From Niabella aurantiaca DSM 17617 (lineage in GTDB: Bacteria; Bacteroidota; Bacteroidia; Chitinophagales; Chitinophagaceae): a stretch of 64,000 nt of DNA. Location of the stretch: positions 248,001 to 312,000 of the forward strand of contig NZ_KB893626.1 of the NCBI RefSeq assembly GCF_000374125.1, written 5' to 3'. Shown piece after piece: positions 18,534 through 26,655 of the stretch. How positions within the stretch are numbered: the first letter of the stretch is position 1; each line of letters starts with the position of its first letter. Made by a program: the position numbers and the translations under genes. The notes under the pieces were generated by a model that was not told the DNA's origin, made no database searches, and saw only the letters and a program-made list of their open reading frames with translations.

Positions 18534-19514
18534 ATGAAAAAAGAAGAAACGAACACCTTCCGCCAGCAGTGGATCGAATACGTTTATGGTTTGCAGGACC
18601 GGATCTGTAAGGTCCTGGAGCAGGAAGATGGCCGGGCTGTTTTCAGGGAAGACAACTGGCAGCGGGGCGAAAACGGAAAGGGTGGTGGCGGTCATTCCCG
18701 GATCATGGAGAATGGCGCCGTTTTTGAAAAGGCCGGCGTGAATGTTTCCGTGGTCTACGGGCATATCACGGAGAAAATGCAGAAAATACTTTCCATTGCT
18801 CCTTCTATCGGGGAAGGGGTTGAAGGTGAGGCTGAAGGCACCTGGTTCGCCTGTGGCATCAGCCTGGTGCTGCACCCGGAAAATCCCTTTGTGCCGACCA
18901 CACATGCCAACTGGCGCTATTTTGAAGCGCATGATGCAGACGGCACGGTAACGCATCGTTGGTTTGGGGGTGGTGCAGATCTAACGCCTTATTACCTGTT
19001 TGAGGAAGATGTGGTACATTTTCATACGAGCCTGAAGCAAGCGCTGGATCCGTTTGGAGAAGACCTGTACCCGAAATATAAAAAGCAATGTGACGAATAT
19101 TTTTCCAATAAGCACCGGAACAATGAAATGCGCGGGGTGGGCGGTGTGTTTTATGACCATCTGTATCTGAACAACGAAGAAGAGGCGGCACATTTGCTGA
19201 CCTTTCAAAAGGCCAACGGAGATGCCTTCCTGGATGCCTATCTTCCCCTGGTTCAAAAGCGGAAGAACACGTCTTACAATGTTGAAAACAAAAAATGGCA
19301 GGAGATCCGCCGGGGCCGCTATGTAGAGTTTAACCTGATCCACGACCGCGGAACGATCTTCGGATTGAAAACGAACGGACGCACCGAAAGTATTTTAATG
19401 AGCCTGCCCCCAACGGTGCGGTTTGTTTATAATTACGAGCCGGAGCCCGGCAGCCTGGAAGATAAATTATTACAGGCCTGTAAAAATCCGAGGGAATGGG
19501 CGGGAGATGTATGA
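18534..19514 (+). CDS. hemF: Oxygen-dependent coproporphyrinogen III oxidase
   Basis: Aerobic oxidative decarboxylation of coproporphyrinogen III to protoporphyrinogen IX (326 aa). Conserved stretches include GGGADLTPYY, RGVGGVFYDHL, and RGRYVEFNLIHDRGTIFGL near the C-terminus. The start is ATG 18534; the frame opens 81 nt earlier but that part is not family-like. The choice of HemF rather than HemN fits the oxidase operon and an aerobic lifestyle. Confidence 0.96.
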   Translation: MKKEETNTFRQQWIEYVYGLQDRICKVLEQEDGRAVFREDNWQRGENGKGGGGHSRIMENGAVFEKAGVNVSVVYGHITEKMQKILSIAPSIGEGVEGEAEGTWFACGISLVLHPENPFVPTTHANWRYFEAHDADGTVTHRWFGGGADLTPYYLFEEDVVHFHTSLKQALDPFGEDLYPKYKKQCDEYFSNKHRNNEMRGVGGVFYDHLYLNNEEEAAHLLTFQKANGDAFLDAYLPLVQKRKNTSYNVENKKWQEIRRGRYVEFNLIHDRGTIFGLKTNGRTESILMSLPPTVRFVYNYEPEPGSLEDKLLQACKNPREWAGDV

Positions 19515-19553
19515 TGGCTGATTTTTTGATATCTGATGTATAAAAGTTAACTC

Positions 19554-19870
19554 ATGGATAGAAAAGAATTACAAGACAGAACAAAAGATTTCATGTGGAG
19601 GTGATCAAACTTTGTGAAAACTTTCCAAGGAACGCGGCTGGTTTTGAAACGGCCAAACAACTCATACGGGCCGCCGGATCCGTAGGCGCAAATTATAGAG
19701 CTTCTGCGAGGGCAAAATCTCCAAACGATTTCTTATATAAGATAGAAGTTGTTAAAGATGCAAACCTGCAAGGCGGCAATGAACTGGATCAACTGGTTAA
19801 AGAAGCAAACGAATTAACCGCAATTTTTGCGGCTACAGATAAAACAAACAAGGCAAAAATTAAAAAATGA
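19554..19870 (+). pseudogene. Broken four-helix-bundle (S23/IVP-like) protein gene
   Basis: The start MDRKELQDRTKDF at 19554 is typical of the small four-helix-bundle family related to proteins found in 23S rRNA intervening sequences. That frame stops at a TGA after 16 codons. The continuation (VIKLCENFPRNAAGFETAK, then GSVGANYRASARAKSPNDF) lies in another frame from about 19595. The family's middle helix (about 20-25 residues) is also missing between KIEVVKDANLQ and KEANELTAIFAATDK. A frameshift plus an internal deletion make this a decayed gene. It interrupts the hemF-hemB interval and is flanked by degenerate repeats. Confidence 0.8.
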
Positions 19871-19943
19871 TTTTTATGTCGATTCATGATAACGACCCTG
19901 TCGTATAAATAAAATACCAAACAGAGCACGTAAAAGATCATAA

Positions 19944-19970
19944 ATCTGACATCATAGATCAGACATTAGA
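19944..19970. repeat. Degenerate CTGACAT/CAGACAT repeat before hemB
   Basis: Short degenerate repeat units (ATCTGACATCATAGATCAGA and following bases) just upstream of hemB. A similar unit (TTTTTGATATCTGATGTA) lies at about 19522-19539, so the broken four-helix-bundle gene sits between two such tracts. Confidence 0.35.
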
Positions 19971-19976
19971 AAAATT

Positions 19977-20960
19977 ATGATATTACAACATAGAAACCGG
20001 ATCTTAAGAAGAAATGCGGCCATCCGTGACATGGTTGCGGAAACACAATTGCGTTCCAGCGATTTTATCCTGCCCGTTTTTGTTACGGAGGGTACCGATG
20101 TAGTGGAAGCCATCAGCTCCATGCCGGGCTACTTCCGCCGCTCTCTGGATAAAACCGTGGAAGAAGTAAAAGAGCTGTGGAGCCTGGGTATTAAAAGTGT
20201 GTTATTGTTTGTAAAATGCGACGATGCGCTGAAAGACAATACGGGGAAAGAGAGCTGGAACCCGGATGGATTGATGCAGACCGCTGTAAAAGCCATTAAG
20301 GATGCCGTTCCGGAAATGGTGGTAATGACCGATGTGGCCCTGGACCCTTATTCAGAATACGGGCATGACGGTATTGTGGATGTAAAGAGTGGCTATATCC
20401 TGAATGACGAAACAGTGGATGCGCTTACGAAAATGAGTCTTTCCCATGCCGCTGCCGGCGCGGATTTTATTGCGCCCAGTGATATGATGGATGGCCGTAT
20501 CGGCGCCTTCCGCAAAGCACTGGAGGAGGCCGGGTTTTCAGGAGTGGGCATTATGAGCTATTCTGCAAAATATGCCAGCTGTTTTTATGGTCCTTTCCGC
20601 GATGCCCTGGATAGTGCCCCGGGCTTTGGTGATAAAAAGACCTACCAGATGAACTATACCAACCGTGCGGAGGCGATCAATGAAACCCTGCAGGATGTGG
20701 CAGAAGGAGCAGATATTGTAATGGTGAAACCGGCGATGGCTTACCTGGATATCATCCGCGAAGTGAAAAATGCGGTTACGGTGCCGGTAAGCGCGTATCA
20801 TGTAAGCGGCGAGTATGCCATGATCAAAGCAGCTGCGGAGCGGGGCTGGCTGGATGAAGACAAAGCCATCCTGGAAAGCCTTACCTCGATCAAAAGGGCC
20901 GGTGCAGACCTGATCGCCACTTATTTTGCCAAAGACGCCGTTCGGTTATTACAATCCTGA
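19977..20960 (+). CDS. hemB: Delta-aminolevulinic acid dehydratase (porphobilinogen synthase)
   Basis: Condenses two aminolevulinate molecules into porphobilinogen (327 aa). The two active-site lysines are K198 (SYSAKYAS) and K251 (VMVKPAMAYLD). The metal-site region reads TDVALDPYSEYGHDG and lacks the three Cys of zinc-dependent enzymes, so this is the Mg2+/non-zinc type. The ATG at 19977 directly gives the family N-terminus. It is separated from hemF by a pseudogene, and is followed almost immediately (1 nt) by the next gene. Confidence 0.97.
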   Translation: MILQHRNRILRRNAAIRDMVAETQLRSSDFILPVFVTEGTDVVEAISSMPGYFRRSLDKTVEEVKELWSLGIKSVLLFVKCDDALKDNTGKESWNPDGLMQTAVKAIKDAVPEMVVMTDVALDPYSEYGHDGIVDVKSGYILNDETVDALTKMSLSHAAAGADFIAPSDMMDGRIGAFRKALEEAGFSGVGIMSYSAKYASCFYGPFRDALDSAPGFGDKKTYQMNYTNRAEAINETLQDVAEGADIVMVKPAMAYLDIIREVKNAVTVPVSAYHVSGEYAMIKAAAERGWLDEDKAILESLTSIKRAGADLIATYFAKDAVRLLQS

Positions 20961-20961
20961 T

Positions 20962-21492
20962 ATGATGCAAGCGATAACCATACCGGTAAACAAAACAAAG
21001 ATTGTACGCTACCTGATCGGTGCAATATTGTTTGTAGTACTTGGGGCACTGTTTGTGCTGAAGCCTTTTTTGTTTATCAGGAGTGAGGATCCCACCGTCA
21101 TTAAGATCATCGGGTATATCTGCACCGCTTTCTTCGGGATCGGGATTGTTGTTTTTGTTCAAAAGCTGCGAAATAAAAAGGACGGCCTGTTTATTGATGC
21201 GGACGGTATTACCGATAACTCCAGCGGTATCTCCGCCGGAAGGGTCTTATGGCGGGATGTAAAAAGTATCCGCCTGGAGCAGGTAGCGGATCAGCCAATC
21301 ATCATGCTGGATGTAAAAGATCCCCTGTCCTATTTACAACGGCAGCAAAACCCCGTAAAGAAACGGGCAATGGAATTGACGTATCAGCTTTACAAAACAC
21401 CCGTGGCCGTTTCGGCGCAGTTTTTAAATACCGGCGCTGAAGAATTGCTCCGGTTGCTGGAAAATGCTTTTAAGGAATTCCGGGGCCAATAG
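20962..21492 (+). CDS. STM3941-family membrane protein, unknown function
   Basis: A 176-aa protein with two membrane helices (about residues 13-37 and 47-66) followed by a PH-like soluble part (LFIDADGITDNSSGISAG, then VLWRDVKSIRLEQVADQPI). This arrangement matches the poorly characterised STM3941 family. Two adjacent ATGs (20962, 20965) are possible starts. It begins 1 nt after hemB and is likely co-transcribed with it. Confidence 0.75.
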   Translation: MMQAITIPVNKTKIVRYLIGAILFVVLGALFVLKPFLFIRSEDPTVIKIIGYICTAFFGIGIVVFVQKLRNKKDGLFIDADGITDNSSGISAGRVLWRDVKSIRLEQVADQPIIMLDVKDPLSYLQRQQNPVKKRAMELTYQLYKTPVAVSAQFLNTGAEELLRLLENAFKEFRGQ

Positions 21493-21600
21493 GCCGTCAG
21501 TTTTCAGAATTGAGTACCCAATATCCGGTATCAGCCTCCGGCAAATATGCGAGTGTCTTCCTTCTGAATTCTGAAATCTCGACTCTCAATTCTGAAAGCT
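21493..21600. repeat. Degenerate TTCTGAATTCTGAA-type intergenic repeats
   Basis: The spacer holds GCCGTCAGTTTTCAG (21493-21507) and a CTGAATTCTGAAATC / CAATTCTGAAAGC tract at about 21562-21600. A near-copy of the first unit (GCCGTCAGTTTTTAG) recurs at 22940-22954 after the next gene. They look like members of a degenerate interspersed repeat family. Confidence 0.4.
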
Positions 21601-21637
21601 CACAGCAAAACCCTTATTTTTATACAAACAAAACTCC

Positions 21638-22933
21638 ATGCAAACGGCTTCTAAGAAAGTGATCAACGGGTGGGCTATGTACGACTGGGCCAACTCTGTG
21701 TACAATCTTGTCATTACCACTACTTTTTTCCCGATCTATTTTTTAGCAGTCACCGGAAGCAATTCCAACGATCATAAAGTAGAATTCCTCGGCAGGCGGT
21801 TTGTCAATTCCTCGCTGTATGACTATGTATTAGCGGTTGCGTATTTGCTGGTAGCCATTCTTTATCCCATTCTTACATCCATAGCGGATACCCGGGGAAA
21901 CAAGAAAAATTTTATGCGCTTTTTTTGTTATATGGGAGCATTGGGGGCCGCGGTCCTGTTCTTTTTTACGGGGGATACGCTGGGCCTGGGCGTAGCAGCC
22001 TTTATGCTGGCTGCAATGGGTTATGCGGGCAGTCTGGTGTTTTATAATGCCTACCTGCCGGAGATCGCAGCCCCTGCAGACCAGGACCGGATCAGTGCCC
22101 GGGGCTTTTCTTTTGGGTATATAGGAAGCGTGATCATGCAGGTAGTAGGTTTTTTATTGATTATTTTGATGACGGATAAAGGGCTGGCCACACGGCTCAC
22201 CTTTTTGCTGGTAGGCATCTGGTGGTTTGGGTTTGCACAGATCACTTTTGCCCGGCTGCCCCAATCGGTGCGGGCAGATAAGGTACGGAGCCGGGTTTTC
22301 CGGGACGGGTTCCTTGAAATAAAAAAAGTGTACCTCCAGGTAAAACAGATGCCGGTGTTGAAGCGGTACCTGCGGGGCTTCTTTTTTTACAGTATGGGAG
22401 TGCAAACCGTTATGTTGGCCGCTACCTTATTCGGAAGCAAGCTCCTGGGCCTTCCGGACGAGCGGCTGATCGTATCGGTGGTGGTGATACAGCTGGTGGC
22501 CATTGCCGGGGCCTGGTATATATCGCGGTTATCAGCCCGGTATGGGAACATCAAAGTGCTGATGGGGGTAATTGTTTTCTGGATACTGATCTGCATCGCC
22601 GCCTATTTCACCGCTTTGGTGGCTGAGAATGGCGGGAACGGCGAATACCTGTTTTATGGGCTGGCGGTTGCCGTGGGCCTGGTAATGGGAGGCATCCAGT
22701 CGCTCAGCAGGTCTACCTACGCCAAATTAATGCCGGATACAAAGGATACTGCCTCGTTTTTCAGCTATTATGATTTTACAGAGAAACTCGCCATTGTAAT
22801 TGGTATCTTTGCTTTTGGCTTTATTGAAGAGCAAACGGGCAGCATGAAGAATTCTGTCTTATCGTTGATCCTGTTCTTTGCCATTGGCTTTTTCTGGTTG
22901 TACTCCGCGCTGATAAAGCAACGGAAGGGATAA
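21638..22933 (+). CDS. MFS transporter, UMF1/Atg22-like family
   Basis: A 431-aa membrane protein with about twelve helices. The N-terminus (INGWAMYDWANSVYNLVI) is the signature of the UMF1/Atg22-like branch of the major facilitator superfamily, and MGGIQSLSRSTYAKLMP in the second half supports it. The substrate is unknown; fungal Atg22 exports amino acids from vacuoles, which does not transfer directly. It is a single gene flanked by degenerate repeats on both sides. Confidence 0.88.
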   Translation: MQTASKKVINGWAMYDWANSVYNLVITTTFFPIYFLAVTGSNSNDHKVEFLGRRFVNSSLYDYVLAVAYLLVAILYPILTSIADTRGNKKNFMRFFCYMGALGAAVLFFFTGDTLGLGVAAFMLAAMGYAGSLVFYNAYLPEIAAPADQDRISARGFSFGYIGSVIMQVVGFLLIILMTDKGLATRLTFLLVGIWWFGFAQITFARLPQSVRADKVRSRVFRDGFLEIKKVYLQVKQMPVLKRYLRGFFFYSMGVQTVMLAATLFGSKLLGLPDERLIVSVVVIQLVAIAGAWYISRLSARYGNIKVLMGVIVFWILICIAAYFTALVAENGGNGEYLFYGLAVAVGLVMGGIQSLSRSTYAKLMPDTKDTASFFSYYDFTEKLAIVIGIFAFGFIEEQTGSMKNSVLSLILFFAIGFFWLYSALIKQRKG

Positions 22934-23045
22934 CCATCAGCCGTCAGTTTTTAGCCGGGCTCGCATGCGTCACCCGTTTTCAGTTCAGATCCGGGTGCGA
23001 ACGACTGAAAACCAAAAAATATTTCACTTCTCACTTATACAAAAC

Positions 23046-23906
23046 ATGAACCTCTACACGATCAATTGCGGTCATTTTAAATTAGACGGCGGCGCTATGT
23101 TTGGCGTAGTACCCAAAAGCATCTGGAACGGGTTAAACCCGGCGGATGAGAACAATATGTGCAGCTGGGCTACCCGCAGTTTGCTGATTGAAACCGGCAA
23201 CCGGCTGGTGTTGGTGGATTGCGGCATGGGTGATAAACAGAGTGAAAAATTCTTTGGCTATTATTACCTGCATGGGACAGACAATCTTGACCGGTCATTG
23301 GCGCAACATGGGTTTCACCGGGGTGATATTACCGATGTATTTTTGACCCACCTGCATTTTGATCATTGCGGTGGTGCAATAAAACAAGAAGGCGATCAGC
23401 TGGTGCCGGCCTTTCAGAACGCCGTTTACTGGAGCAATGAGGCGCATTGGGAATGGGCCATCCACCCCAATCCCCGGGAAAAGGCATCTTTTCTGAAAGA
23501 GAATATCCTTCCGATACAACAAAGCGGGCAGCTGAAATTTGTTACGGGTAAACAGGAGGGAGATGGCAGGCTTGCAACCGCGCCCTTCCCGGAGGGATTC
23601 TCCATTCGCTTTGCCAGCGGGCATACCGAGGCCATGATGTTACCCCAGGTTCGGTATAAAGGAAGGACCATTGTGTTTATGGCCGACCTGTTGCCTTCTC
23701 CGGGCCATATTCCCCTGCCTTATGTAATGGCCTACGACACCCGCCCCCTGGTGACCATGACCGAAAAGGAAATGTTTTTAAAAGAAGCACTGGAAAACGA
23801 TTATATCCTGTTTTTTGAGCATGACCCGCAACAGGAGTGCTGTACCCTGCGGCAAACGGAAAAAGGCATCCGGCCGGACCGGTTCTTTAAACTGAGTGAG
23901 CTTTAG
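23046..23906 (+). CDS. MBL-fold metallo-hydrolase
   Basis: A 286-aa cytosolic metallo-beta-lactamase-fold protein. The metal motif is H102-L-H104-F-D106-H107 (THLHFDHCGG), with the later His in FASGHTEAM and the Asp in VFMADLLPS. The arrangement resembles the lactonase-like branch, but the substrate cannot be told from sequence. The start is ATG 23046; an upstream open stretch to 22965 overlaps a repeat and is not family-like. Confidence 0.85.
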   Translation: MNLYTINCGHFKLDGGAMFGVVPKSIWNGLNPADENNMCSWATRSLLIETGNRLVLVDCGMGDKQSEKFFGYYYLHGTDNLDRSLAQHGFHRGDITDVFLTHLHFDHCGGAIKQEGDQLVPAFQNAVYWSNEAHWEWAIHPNPREKASFLKENILPIQQSGQLKFVTGKQEGDGRLATAPFPEGFSIRFASGHTEAMMLPQVRYKGRTIVFMADLLPSPGHIPLPYVMAYDTRPLVTMTEKEMFLKEALENDYILFFEHDPQQECCTLRQTEKGIRPDRFFKLSEL

Positions 23907-23913
23907 AATGCAC

Positions 23914-23927
23914 TTTGAAAATTTGAA
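23914..23927. repeat. TTTGAAAATTTGAA intergenic repeat unit
   Basis: Short copy of the AT-rich repeat that also occurs at 34870-34904 and 53762-53790. It lies just after the MBL-fold gene. Confidence 0.4.
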
Positions 23928-24090
23928 GATGTTGGAATGTGAAAATAAAGGTTCGTTACAACTCCGTGATCTGTTCTCTGGTTGATAACCACATCAGGCA
24001 TCAAACTTATCCACAGCCATCAGCTTATCAGGTCAGCGGCTGAGACCCGCAACAGTCAATAGACATACGAATAGGAAACCGGAACCAACG

Positions 24091-24120
24091 TGAAACCTAA
24101 AACCTGGAATTTTAAACCTG
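24091..24120. repeat. Degenerate TGAAACCT intergenic repeat
   Basis: TGAAACCTAAAACCTGGAAT followed by TTTAAACCTG, in the gap between two convergent genes. It resembles the tract embedded in hemC at 14133-14174. Confidence 0.45.
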
Positions 24121-24136
24121 CTCTTTATCCGTTAAA

Positions 24137-24973
24137 TCAATTCTTTTTAATCAACGCCTTCATAGGGTTCTTTAACCCTTCAAAGCTGGTCATTTCGATC
24201 TTCACCTTGCCTACAATGATGGGGCTTTCCACGCGGATGGGTACCCGGTTGGCATCATCCGTAACCCATACGGTCATCTTTTCTCCGCCTTCAAAAATGG
24301 TTCCTTTAATGGTCAGCGGTTTGATCTTTATGGCCTTAAACTTTCCGTATTTGGTGGTTATGGTTTCCTTGCCCATATAGCGGATGTACATGGAAAAGAT
24401 CTCGTTATCCAGGAACACACTAAAAGGAACTTTATCGCCGGGCTTCAGGCTGTTATAATCCACATTGCGGGCATAGAATACAGAGCTTACCACATCATGC
24501 ACACAGGGCGGCACTTTAAAAGTACCTTCTTTGCTGACTGCAGTGTTCGCCGATTTGATAAAGCTCACGTTCTGATACTTTTTATAACCGCCTTCATTGA
24601 TGTTGCGGATGAACCGGAGGGGCTGAAAGGTCTCTACGTCTACATAGGTTTCATAAGTGTCATTGGCCTTATAAGCCCACTCATAGGAAGAAAGCGTACG
24701 CCCGGTTCCGGTAATATGATACACGGAGCGGCCGTTTAGTTTTTCCTGTGTGGTAAAAAAGGATCCGGTTCCTGCCGGCACAAAAGCCCCGGCCACACTA
24801 TATCCAACCGTAAATCCCACTTTTTCTCCAGCCTGGAAGGCCGTGTTCGGAATGGAGCACCCACCCGCTACGGCAGTAACCGCCGGAGGCGAAGGCACGG
24901 ATGCATCCGTTGCCCGGTTGCCCGGGGCAAACAACAGAAAATACGGAATCAGAAATAGACTAAGCGTTCTCAT
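24137..24973 (-). CDS. DUF3108 domain-containing secreted protein
   Basis: A 278-aa protein with an N-terminal signal peptide (MRTLSLFLIPYFLLFAPG) and the DUF3108 pattern: GEKVGFTVGYSVAGAFVPAG near the start, TFKVPPCVHDVVSSVFYARN in the middle, and WVTDDANRVPIRVESPIIVG near the end. The family is periplasmic and of unknown function in Bacteroidota. The start at 24973 overlaps the end of the upstream flippase-like gene by 14 nt, indicating translational coupling; a longer frame to 25021 lies wholly inside that gene. Confidence 0.85.
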   Translation of the reverse strand: MRTLSLFLIPYFLLFAPGNRATDASVPSPPAVTAVAGGCSIPNTAFQAGEKVGFTVGYSVAGAFVPAGTGSFFTTQEKLNGRSVYHITGTGRTLSSYEWAYKANDTYETYVDVETFQPLRFIRNINEGGYKKYQNVSFIKSANTAVSKEGTFKVPPCVHDVVSSVFYARNVDYNSLKPGDKVPFSVFLDNEIFSMYIRYMGKETITTKYGKFKAIKIKPLTIKGTIFEGGEKMTVWVTDDANRVPIRVESPIIVGKVKIEMTSFEGLKNPMKALIKKN

Positions 24974-25961
24974 TTTTGCTTTTAAATATTCTTTTAATAC
25001 CCAATACCAAAACACTGCCAACCAATGCCGGTATGATCAGGTTGATTAACCAAATGCTTACCGAAGTTAAGCTAATACCCAATTGATTTGCGTTAAATAA
25101 TCCTAATATTGTCAGGCTCAGGCTCCCCCGTATGCTCAGGTCTGTAAAGAGCGCTATGGTAGGAATGATGGCGAGGATCAGGAACAATACGCTCACCCCC
25201 GTCCAGGCCTGCCAAAAAGAAATATCCACTTCAAATAACTGAAACAGTAAAAAATACTGCAATATAAAGATAAAAAACCTTGTTACTGATAAAGACAGTA
25301 AACGGAGGAGTACCGTTGCATTAAACTGCTCCAGTGCTTCTATAGACCAGGCGATTTTTTTTCCCGAAGGCAGCCGGTTGATCCATTTTGCCATCCAGGA
25401 GACCCGGAAATAGAAGATCAGCAAAAGCACCGCACCCAGTGCCACAATGTAAAAAAGCGCATCCAGCCATAAAAGGGAAATGATCCGGGCGGCAACAATG
25501 GGCGCTTTCAGAAAATAAAGTGAAAAAAGCCCCATCCAGATGGTGACAAGTAACTGACTGGTATTGCTTACGACGGTAAGCGTTGCTGCTTTGATGCGTT
25601 TGCCTTCATCTACATAAAGGACCCGCCCTACATAGTCCCCGATGCTATTGGGCGTGGATACAGAAAAGGATACCCCGGACAAAGTGGCCTTAAGTGCACG
25701 AATAAAAGATACCTGCTGTACCCTCCGGATCGCCAGGCGCCATTTACAGGCCTCCACCATCCAGTTTAGGACCATTAAGACGATAACTGCTGCCAGGTAA
25801 ATGATCTTTGCGCTGGTAAGCGAGGCCTTGATCTGCGCCCAGGATTCGGTAAGTCCTTCCTGCTGGCGCACCTGGTTGTAAATGGACCAGCACAACCAGA
25901 GAAACAGCAACGGCCCCAGGAAATAATTGAAGAATATTTTGATATTTTTGTTGATCTTCAT
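24960..25961 (-). CDS. Lysylphosphatidylglycerol synthase-type flippase domain protein
   Basis: A 333-aa membrane protein with seven or more helices matching the UPF0104/LPG-synthase transmembrane region. Indicative pieces are WMVEACKWRLAIRRVQQVSF, FSVSTPNSIGDYVGRVLYVD and RGSLSLTILGLFNANQLG. It lacks the soluble aminoacyltransferase domain of MprF, so a lipid- or glycan-flippase-like role is inferred. The start ATG at 25961 lies 6 nt from the ruvC start on the other strand; an upstream extension to 26096 would run into ruvC. Confidence 0.82.
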   Translation of the reverse strand: MKINKNIKIFFNYFLGPLLFLWLCWSIYNQVRQQEGLTESWAQIKASLTSAKIIYLAAVIVLMVLNWMVEACKWRLAIRRVQQVSFIRALKATLSGVSFSVSTPNSIGDYVGRVLYVDEGKRIKAATLTVVSNTSQLLVTIWMGLFSLYFLKAPIVAARIISLLWLDALFYIVALGAVLLLIFYFRVSWMAKWINRLPSGKKIAWSIEALEQFNATVLLRLLSLSVTRFFIFILQYFLLFQLFEVDISFWQAWTGVSVLFLILAIIPTIALFTDLSIRGSLSLTILGLFNANQLGISLTSVSIWLINLIIPALVGSVLVLGIKRIFKSKNENA

Positions 25962-25967
25962 GAATCC

Positions 25968-26549
25968 TTGGTAAAAATAGCATCCCCTTTGCAAACAGCC
26001 GCTAAAATAATACTCGGTATTGATCCTGGTACCCTCATCATGGGTTACAGTGTTATTGAGTGTACCCGTCAGAAAATACAAATGCGCGAAATGCATGCCA
26101 TAAAATTTGCCGCCCGCTTAAACGGCTACGAACGGCTCAGCCAGATCCATGAAAAAGTAACGGAGCTGATCCATACATACAAACCGCATGAATTTGCCAT
26201 AGAAGCGCCATTTTTCGGGAAAAATGTGCAGAGTATGCTCAAGCTGGGCCGGGCCCAGGGGGTAGCCATTGCTGCGGCCATGCATTTCGGGATTCCCATT
26301 ACAGAATACTCCCCCCGTAAAATAAAGCAGGCCGTAACCGGCAATGGAAACGCCGCCAAAGAACAGGTTTGGAAAATGCTGCAGCAGATCCTTTTGCTAA
26401 AAGAAGCGCCGGAATATTTTGATGCCACGGATGCGTTGGCTGTAGCACTCTGCCATCATTACCAGATCAGCAGCCCCATAAAAGCCGCCGCCGGGTTTAA
26501 GGGTTGGGAAGACTTTATAAAGAAGAACCCGGATAAGATCCGGAAGTAA
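25968..26549 (+). CDS. ruvC: Crossover junction endodeoxyribonuclease RuvC
   Basis: Holliday-junction resolvase (193 aa). The catalytic acids are visible: Asp in ILGIDPGTLIMGY, Glu in FAIEAPFFGKN, and the Asp pair in FDATDALAVALCHH. The conserved PRKIKQAVTGNGNAAKEQV motif is also present. No ATG is available near the conserved N-terminus. TTG 25968 is the longest option and TTG 25989 (giving MQTAAKIILGID) is equally plausible and leaves more room for promoters. RuvA and RuvB are not in the window. Confidence 0.93.
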   Translation: MVKIASPLQTAAKIILGIDPGTLIMGYSVIECTRQKIQMREMHAIKFAARLNGYERLSQIHEKVTELIHTYKPHEFAIEAPFFGKNVQSMLKLGRAQGVAIAAAMHFGIPITEYSPRKIKQAVTGNGNAAKEQVWKMLQQILLLKEAPEYFDATDALAVALCHHYQISSPIKAAAGFKGWEDFIKKNPDKIRK

Positions 26550-26655
26550 TTCTTTCCCTGATGGAATGTTTACTAACTGATCCTGCCCGAATACCAATGG
26601 ATCCTTGACTTTGACCTTTTTGATACGCAATATTTGTGTAACAAAATCAACAGAA

